The notes under the pieces were generated by a model. It ran no database searches. It saw nothing but the letters and a program-made list of their open reading frames with translations, and was not told where the DNA came from. From positions 1 to 12,747 of the forward strand of contig JAISRU010000125.1 of assembly GCA_031273515.1 (NCBI GenBank): a DNA stretch of 12,747 nt. The letters are read 5' to 3'. Shown here piece by piece: positions 8,839 through 12,747 of this stretch (positions are counted from its first letter, which is position 1; each line of letters begins with the position of its first letter). The DNA is from Bacteroidales bacterium (GTDB lineage: Bacteria > Bacteroidota > Bacteroidia > Bacteroidales > WCHB1-69). The translations under genes and the position numbers were made by a program.

Positions 8839-10179
8839 ATGAAAATACGTAGAATAATAAGTATATTTGTCGTTTTAGCGGCGGCAACGGGAGTACAGAA
8901 GACGGTAGAGGCTCAACAATATCCATTTCGATACATGTACGACAGATACACGTATATGGTTAATCCTGCATCGCTTGGCATAGGCGAGGGGGTAGGATTG
9001 AATTTAAATTACAGCAACAATTGTTACGGAGCCTTGTTCGACAATCATTTGGTTGGACTGGGGATAGACGCGGGATTTATGAACAGAAACATGGGTCTTG
9101 GGTTGGTTTTCTGGCAGGAGGTACAGGGAATTTTGCGCAACACGAATGTGGAGGTAGAATATGCATGGCGGGCGAAGTTTACCGACGAGCATTATTTGTC
9201 ATTGGGATTAGGATTGGGGATTGGTTATCAGGGTCAGAACGTGTCGAACATTCACACGGGCGACATGTCTGATTTATTGATAGGCGATTCTAAGACTGCA
9301 TTCATGGGATCGTTTGGGATAGCGTATCGATACAAAGGGTTTAGGCTTGAAGCGTCTATCCCATCGTACAGCATGATCAATCGGGATTTTGTTCCCATAT
9401 TTGCATTGGCGTCGTATAATTTCAAGTTGAGGGAGGACTTTGGATTAAAACCTGTAGTGATGTTGGACATGCTCAGGGGGAGTTCTTTGGTAGATGCACG
9501 TCTGGGATTTTCGTACAGGGATCATTGTTGGATACAGGGCGGCTATCGGACGACAGGTGAGGCAGTAGTAGCTGTCGGCGGAGGCGGCAAGGGATTTCAG
9601 GCAGGAGTAGCGTTTGGGTTCAACACGACGTCGTTGGGAGACGTCAACAAGGGGTATATGGAACTGACGGTAGGGTATCGATTTGCGAATGCGAAAGTAT
9701 ATCCGTCGGGGTCTGCGCGGAATTTAAGTCAGGGCTATGAGACGTCGTTGAGTGCCATTCGTACTGATCTCGACAAGCTCAAGGACGACAACAGCAAACA
9801 GGTTTCGGAGTTGGAGAAGATCAACAAGTCGTTATCGACGTTGAATGAGGAGATCACGAAGGAGTTACAGAGTAACATCAGCGAGATCAAGGAGCAGATT
9901 CAGAGCATCCAGACGGAGGATTTAGAGGTCGACGAGAACAGAATTATCGACAAGCAATATTTTGTTGTAGTCTTTTCGACCAAAACGAGTGAGGATGCAG
10001 ATCGTATAATAGGACGGATGGCACAGCAACAGGTCAAGGCGGAGAAGATCAAGGATGGCAAGCGGTCATTTTTTTACATCTACACGAGTTCGTTCGACAA
10101 CTTACAGGATGCTCTCAAGCAGTCAGAAAAGGAGAAACAACGCGGCTTCAGCAACGCCTGGATCCTGGTAACACACTAA
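8839..10179 (+). CDS. PorP/SprF-family T9SS outer-membrane protein with C-terminal coiled coil and SPOR-like domain
   Basis: The 446 residues begin with a signal peptide (1-25, cut after VEA). A PorP/SprF-like N-terminus follows (YPFRYMYDRYTYMVNPASLGIG, here in two parts: YPFRYMYDRY, TYMVNPASLG). Residues about 30-285 alternate in the manner of an outer-membrane beta barrel (GLGLGLGIGYQ, GSFGIAYRYKG, MELTVGYRF). Ordinary family members of about 300 residues end near here. This one continues with a charged heptad-like coiled coil (about 300-366, LSAIRTDLDKLKDD, EKINKSLSTLNEEI) and a SPOR-like domain (about 373-446, QYFVVVFSTKTSEDADRI and a final AWILVTH). SPOR domains bind peptidoglycan glycan strands stripped of stem peptides. 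The barrel probably sits in the outer membrane with the tail in the periplasm, reaching toward the cell wall. SprF is needed for SprB secretion in Flavobacterium, so this protein likely serves the type B cargo encoded upstream. Family assignment is firm; the SPOR call rests on its pattern. Confidence 0.88.
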   Translation: MKIRRIISIFVVLAAATGVQKTVEAQQYPFRYMYDRYTYMVNPASLGIGEGVGLNLNYSNNCYGALFDNHLVGLGIDAGFMNRNMGLGLVFWQEVQGILRNTNVEVEYAWRAKFTDEHYLSLGLGLGIGYQGQNVSNIHTGDMSDLLIGDSKTAFMGSFGIAYRYKGFRLEASIPSYSMINRDFVPIFALASYNFKLREDFGLKPVVMLDMLRGSSLVDARLGFSYRDHCWIQGGYRTTGEAVVAVGGGGKGFQAGVAFGFNTTSLGDVNKGYMELTVGYRFANAKVYPSGSARNLSQGYETSLSAIRTDLDKLKDDNSKQVSELEKINKSLSTLNEEITKELQSNISEIKEQIQSIQTEDLEVDENRIIDKQYFVVVFSTKTSEDADRIIGRMAQQQVKAEKIKDGKRSFFYIYTSSFDNLQDALKQSEKEKQRGFSNAWILVTH

Positions 10180-10219
10180 CTAATTGAGAATTGCCTGCGG
10201 ACGCTTTTGTCTTGAACTG

Positions 10220-10255
10220 TGATTTGTCTGATTTATATGATAAATATGATTACCT
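10220..10255. repeat. 9-bp tandem repeat, four imperfect units
   Basis: Units TGATTTGTC, TGATTTATA, TGATAAATA and TGATTACCT follow each other exactly, preceded by TTGAACTG. The TGAT start is kept in all four while the rest drifts. I recall similar TTGAACTGTGATT...TGATT arrays between genes in Bacteroidota genomes, but cannot check that here. Confidence 0.6.
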
Positions 10256-10270
10256 TCGGGCTTTCTTCTT

Positions 10271-10361
10271 GCGGTTCGACCTCTAAGAGGTCAAATGTTT
10301 ATAGAAGAAACGACGCCTCTATTGTACGACTCCGCAGGAGTCGAATGGAAACACAACATCT
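10271..10361 (+). repeat. Composite palindromic repeat, copy 2
   Basis: This has the same layout as copy 1: gacctc-taa-gaggtc (10278-10292, perfect here) with tail aaatgtttatagaagaaa (10293-10310), then cgactcc-gca-ggagtcg (10327-10343, perfect 7 bp) and aatggaaacacaacatct. Against copy 1 the second stem differs by a paired change (C:G to T:A) and a new loop. After 10361 the similarity ends and another short repeat starts. The two copies bracket the small cargo gene and the PorP/SprF-like gene in the same orientation. Confidence 0.75.
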
Positions 10362-10363
10362 CA

Positions 10364-10384
10364 TTTCGACAAGCTCAATGACCG
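10364..10384. repeat. Short dispersed-type sequence TTTCGACAAGCTCAATGACC
   Basis: Sequences of the form TTCGACAAGCTCA are, as far as I recall, common intergenic repeats in Bacteroidota and some other phyla. There is only one copy in this window, so the call rests on recognition and not on repetition here. Confidence 0.35.
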
Positions 10385-10434
10385 GAGTTTACAATGACGT
10401 AAAAATAATCGTCCTGTTTTCAGGCGGTTACAGA

Positions 10435-10524
10435 TGTCCCGTTAGGGACAAAATGTTGGTAGAAAACAGAATGTCAAGCACCCGCCACCGTCCCGTCAGG
10501 GACGGAATGTGGGCATAAAACAGA
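10435..10524 (+). repeat. Pair of GTCCC palindromes with a shared 3' tail
   Basis: The first unit is tgtccc-gtta-gggaca (10435-10450) followed by aaatgttggtagaaaacaga. The second is ccgtccc-gtca-gggacgg (10488-10505) followed by aatgtgggcataaaacagat. The stems share GTCCC/GGGAC but extend with T:A in one and C:G in the other. Both tails fit AATGT-GG-(n)TA-AAACAGA and resemble the ATGTTTATAGAA tail of the composite elements, which suggests one larger family. Confidence 0.6.
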
Positions 10525-10552
10525 TTTCAGCCTACCATTTGTCCATTACGCT

Positions 10553-10672
10553 TCACTGTTCACTCGTCTACTCGTCCACTCGTCCACTCGTCCACTTGTC
10601 CACTCGTCCACTTGTCCACTCGTCCACTCGTCCACTTGTCCACTTGTCTACTTGTTCACTTGTCTGCTTGTT
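10553..10672. repeat. 8-bp minisatellite, 15 units
   Basis: Fifteen uninterrupted units of consensus CACTYGTC run from TCACTGTT to TGCTTGTT. Nearly all differences between units are C/T transitions, mostly at position 5; the outer units are most diverged and the inner ones purest, as expected of slippage-driven growth. Because 8 is not a multiple of 3, the array reads as an 8-residue repeat in any open frame, which makes false ORFs. It ends 48 bases before the -7 box of the thiD promoter. Confidence 0.9.
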
Positions 10673-10719
10673 TAGTAAAAATTAATTCATTTTCATGTAT
10701 CAAATTCATTTTTTTTTTG

Positions 10720-10727
10720 TACTTTTG
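10720..10727 (+). promoter_or_regulatory. Bacteroidota-type promoter -7 box for the thiD operon
   Basis: TACTTTTG matches the Bacteroidota -7 consensus TAnnTTTG exactly and follows a run of ten T residues (10709-10718), a common setting for such promoters. No good -33 TTTG is visible. Transcription would start near 10733-10736, leaving a leader of roughly 130 bases before thiD. Confidence 0.65.
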
Positions 10728-10737
10728 CAGCCGAAAA

Positions 10738-10869
10738 ATGGAAGCCTCAAAATGTCCGACTGAAATCAAATCCTGCGAACCTGATGCGGATGAATTTTCG
10801 CCGCTTTTCTTTTCTAAATCAGTCCGAAAGCAGACGCATCCTTTTTCAGAAATTAATTTGGAAAAATGA
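10738..10869 (+). CDS. Possible 43-residue leader ORF overlapping the thiD start
   Basis: The ATG lies just after the predicted transcription start, and the TGA overlaps the thiD ATG as ATGA, which would allow translational coupling. The product (MEASKCPTEIKSCEPDADEF... to FSEINLEK) has no signal peptide, membrane segment or family I recognise. It runs through the TPP-riboswitch-like stretch, so it may simply be an accidental frame in a decayed leader. There is no Shine-Dalgarno before the ATG. Confidence 0.25.
   Translation: MEASKCPTEIKSCEPDADEFSPLFFSKSVRKQTHPFSEINLEK
10740..10804 (+). promoter_or_regulatory. Degenerate TPP-riboswitch (thi box)-like leader of thiD
   Basis: The leader holds CTGAAA (10760-10765; family core CTGAGA) and GAACCTGATGCGGATGA (10777-10793), close to the conserved GAACCTGATcnGGATAA. 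GCGG (10786-10789) can pair with CCGC (10801-10804) like P5, and GGA (10740-10742) with TCC (10771-10773) at the place of P2. The conserved GCGTAGGGA closing strand is missing; TTTTCTTTT stands there instead, so a full fold is not supported. A position directly before a thiamin gene fits. It is either a diverged or decayed riboswitch, or chance similarity. Confidence 0.35.
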
Positions 10870-11699
10870 AAACATATCCCGTAATATTATCAATTGCCGG
10901 CTCCGACAGCGGAGGATGTGCAGGTATTCAGGCAGATTTGAAAACGATGTCCGCTTTGGGTGTTTTTGGAGCGTCGGTCATAACGACTGTTACCGCTCAA
11001 AATACGCTTGGCGTACAACTTATTCATCATCTTCCTGCGTCTGTATTGCGCGCACAAGCGGAAGCTGTTCTGAGTGATTTTCCGGTCAGCGCCGTCAAAA
11101 TCGGCATGATTGGTCAAAAAGAAGCAGTCGGCGTCATTGCAGAGGTCTTGTTGAAATACAAACCTTTCTATGTCGTCATTGATCCTGTTATGGTTGCAGG
11201 CAGCGGAGACAGTCTGACAGACGTAGAAACTATCGAATTAGTAAAAAACAAACTTTTCCCGCTTGCCACTGTCGTTACTCCTAACCTGCACGAAGTTTCC
11301 GCGCTCTTGGGACAAAAGATCGATACGTTGTCGCAAATGGAGTCGGCGGCAAAAGAATTAGCCGCTTGGGGATGCAAATCGGTATTGATAAAAGGAGGTC
11401 ATCTGCAAGACAATCTGATGACCGACGTTCTCTGGATAGCAAAAGAACAGAAAACATATCATTTTTCATCCCCGCGCATCACGACAAACAATCTGCACGG
11501 AACAGGATGTTCTTTATCTTCTGCCATTGCCTCTTTGCTGGTTTTGGGTAAGACAATTCATCAAGCGGTAGAGTCTGCAAAAGAGTATATTACGGCTGCC
11601 ATCGACGCAGGAAAAGACATTTCTGTCGGACACGGCAACGGACCTGTTAATCATTTTTTCAATCCTCAAAAGTTAAAGACAGTCGAATTTAAGGAGTAA
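10866..11699 (+). CDS. thiD: Hydroxymethylpyrimidine/phosphomethylpyrimidine kinase
   Basis: ThiD phosphorylates HMP and then HMP-P to HMP-PP, the pyrimidine half of thiamin, in the cytoplasm. The 277 residues match the usual length of about 270 and the ribokinase fold: the substrate-side motif SIAGSDSGGCAGIQADLKT at 9-27, DPVMVAGSGDSL from D106, and the phosphate-binding GTGCSLSSAIAS with GTGC at 212-215 (C215). KIGMIG in the first half and VLIKGGH in the second half are also typical. The residue after VMVA is G where many homologues have K or T, a modest difference. No other thiamin synthesis gene is adjacent, so this may serve salvage or be one of several dispersed thi loci. The promoter and leader upstream suggest its own control. 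The start is the ATG at 10866, directly before the conserved N-terminus; only a weak GGAAA precedes it. Confidence 0.95.
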   Translation: MKTYPVILSIAGSDSGGCAGIQADLKTMSALGVFGASVITTVTAQNTLGVQLIHHLPASVLRAQAEAVLSDFPVSAVKIGMIGQKEAVGVIAEVLLKYKPFYVVIDPVMVAGSGDSLTDVETIELVKNKLFPLATVVTPNLHEVSALLGQKIDTLSQMESAAKELAAWGCKSVLIKGGHLQDNLMTDVLWIAKEQKTYHFSSPRITTNNLHGTGCSLSSAIASLLVLGKTIHQAVESAKEYITAAIDAGKDISVGHGNGPVNHFFNPQKLKTVEFKE

Positions 11700-11748
11700 A
11701 ATAATAAATAAACAGCATAAACAAATCAGTAAATCAATAGTACTAAAT

Positions 11749-12147
11749 ATGACAAAAATTTCATTTAAAACAATTGTATTTGTTGCGGTATTGGGTTTTG
11801 TGGTTGTATTCGGACTCATGTTCGGGATGCCCATGTACAATGTCTGGCAACAGGAAATGACGGGAAAAGCAGAATTTTCACGGGCAGAACAAAACAGAAA
11901 AATAAAGGTGGAAGAAGCTAAAGCCGAAAAAGAAAGCGCTACTTTTAGAGCAGAAGCCGAAATCATCCGTGCGGAAGGCGTCGCCAAAGCCAATGAAATT
12001 ATCGGAGGAAGTCTGAAAGATAATAAAGATTATCTGACCTATCTTTGGATACAGGCATTGTACGATGAAAGCAATTCGGTGATTTATGTTCCGACCGAAG
12101 CGAATTTACCTGTTCTTGAAGCAACACGAATTAAAAACATAAATTAA
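11749..12147 (+). CDS. Small single-pass membrane protein resembling the C-terminal part of SPFH/stomatin-like proteins
   Basis: The 132 residues comprise a membrane helix at about 8-28, then W33-QQEMTGKAEF and a long Ala/Glu/Lys-rich helix (about 38-85, RAEQNRKIKVEEAKAEKESA) ending in AEGVAKANEIIGGSLKDN, then a conserved end with YLTYLWIQAL and VIYVPTEANLPVLEA. The helix and end match the part of stomatin/prohibitin-type proteins that follows the SPFH domain, but the SPFH domain itself is absent. Short proteins of this kind occur in Bacteroidota annotated as membrane protease subunits; that label does not imply protease activity. It follows thiD after 49 bases with no visible promoter and is one base from the repair gene downstream, so co-transcription is likely. 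Its function is unknown; a membrane scaffold is an inference. Confidence 0.82.
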   Translation: MTKISFKTIVFVAVLGFVVVFGLMFGMPMYNVWQQEMTGKAEFSRAEQNRKIKVEEAKAEKESATFRAEAEIIRAEGVAKANEIIGGSLKDNKDYLTYLWIQALYDESNSVIYVPTEANLPVLEATRIKNIN

Positions 12148-12148
12148 T

Positions 12149-12747
12149 ATGGATAATATAACAATAGAAACAGTTACAGACGATTTACGCTTGCTTGCAG
12201 ATGAAGAAAAAGCAGCGTATCAACAACGATTTTTCAAAACAGGAGAAGGTCAATATGCGGAAGCTGACGTTTTCTGGGGAATAAAGATACCTGAAACCAG
12301 ACAGATTGCTATCAAATACAGACTTCTTCCGCTGACAGAAACAGCAAAACTGATACAACATCAGGTTCATGAAGTGCGCTTGTGCGGACTCTTTATTCTG
12401 GAAAAAAAGTTTGAACTGGCAGACGAAAAAGAAAAAAAGGCTGTAGTGGATTGTTATCTGACGCATATAGACTATATCAACAATTGGGATTTGGTCGATT
12501 CAACGGCTTACGTTATTCTGGGGAATTATCTGGTAGATAAACCGCGCGATGTTTTGTATCAATTGGCAAAGAGCAATAAATTGTGGCGTCAACGCATTGC
12601 GATTGTCAGCACGCTGTCTTTTATCCGCAATAATGATTTTGACGATACGCTCTCTATTGCCGAAATTTTGTTTGACAGTCCGCACGATCTGATACATAAA
12701 GCTATCGGCTGGATGCTTCGGGAAATGGGCAAACGAAATCAATCCCG
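12149..12747 (+). CDS. alkD: DNA alkylation repair glycosylase, AlkD-type (3' partial)
   Basis: The first 199 codons are visible; the frame runs past the window end, where family members usually continue for some 30-40 residues. The sequence is all-alpha and repeat-like, as in the HEAT-like AlkC/AlkD family that releases 3- and 7-alkylated purines from DNA. Visible hallmarks are FFKTGEGQYAEAD near 28-40, HEVRLCGLFIL at 74-84, INNWDLVD at 110-117, LWRQRIAIVST at 145-155 and HKAIGWMLREMGKR at 183-196. W113, D117, R149 and W188 correspond to the tryptophan, aspartate, arginine and tryptophan that form the DNA-binding and catalytic cleft of Bacillus AlkD, so an active enzyme is expected. The ATG is one base after the stop of the membrane protein gene, which makes coupled expression likely. 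No damage-response operator was seen. Confidence 0.93.
   Translation, partial: MDNITIETVTDDLRLLADEEKAAYQQRFFKTGEGQYAEADVFWGIKIPETRQIAIKYRLLPLTETAKLIQHQVHEVRLCGLFILEKKFELADEKEKKAVVDCYLTHIDYINNWDLVDSTAYVILGNYLVDKPRDVLYQLAKSNKLWRQRIAIVSTLSFIRNNDFDDTLSIAEILFDSPHDLIHKAIGWMLREMGKRNQS

Larger units (their letters stand above)
10180..10719. other. Repeat-packed intergenic region without a supported gene
   Basis: Between the PorP/SprF-like stop and the thiD promoter there is no reading frame with coding character; frames that are open cross repeats. The region holds a 9-bp tandem repeat, a second composite palindrome copy, a short dispersed-type sequence, two GTCCC palindromes and an 8-bp minisatellite, each listed separately. 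I saw no convincing intrinsic terminator right after 10179. Confidence 0.7.

Noticed and set aside
10219..10518. 99-codon open frame across the intergenic repeats
   Set aside because: It runs through the 9-bp array and several palindromes and codes for no recognisable protein.
10553..10672. CRISPR array
   Set aside because: Units are 8 bp and contiguous with no spacers; it is a minisatellite.
10612..10737. Upstream ATG extending the 43-codon leader ORF into the 8-bp array
   Set aside because: The extension is only the minisatellite read as protein (VHLSTRPL-type repeat) and lies before the predicted transcription start.
12185..12466. Minus-strand open frame of 93 codons
   Set aside because: It is antisense to the well-supported AlkD-type gene.

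Overview
The window looks like a chromosomal piece of a Bacteroidota genome, probably of the Bacteroidales type. Three things point there: type IX secretion (T9SS) sorting domains of both type A and type B, a PorP/SprF-family outer-membrane protein, and a promoter with the Bacteroidota -7 box (TAnnTTTG). All supported genes read on the + strand. No genus can be named from the sequence alone.

Bases 1-10179 form a cell-surface block. The first reading frame is open from base 1, so its true start lies outside the window. It encodes at least 2624 residues of a secreted multidomain protein with three LamG-type jellyroll domains, carboxypeptidase-regulatory-like repeats, a split Ig-like domain, repeated GW-rich modules and a type A T9SS sorting tail. 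A 225-residue exported protein with a type B (gliding-associated) tail follows. Fourteen bases later comes a PorP/SprF-like protein extended by a coiled coil and a SPOR-like domain. The small protein is almost entirely one module that also occurs in the giant protein, plus the sorting tail. From what is known of SprB/SprF, the PorP/SprF-like protein probably serves secretion or anchoring of the neighbouring type B substrate. A link to the giant protein is an inference from the shared module and adjacency.

The gap before the small gene (7876-8146) and the long gap after the PorP/SprF-like gene (10180-10865) are full of repeats. They hold a near-perfect 34-base hairpin, two copies of a composite palindromic element about 90 bases long, several further palindromes sharing an ATG...TA.AA tail, a 9-bp and an 8-bp tandem repeat, and a short element that seems to belong to a dispersed family. 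In several paired copies the palindrome arms changed together, so the stem was preserved while its sequence drifted.

Bases 10720-12747 are a housekeeping block. A clear promoter is followed by a roughly 130-base leader containing a degenerate TPP-riboswitch-like core and a 43-codon ORF whose stop overlaps the thiD start. Then come thiD (hydroxymethylpyrimidine kinase), a small single-pass membrane protein resembling the C-terminal part of SPFH/stomatin-type proteins, and the first 199 codons of an AlkD-type DNA alkylation repair glycosylase cut by the window end. The last two genes are one base apart, so this is probably one operon.
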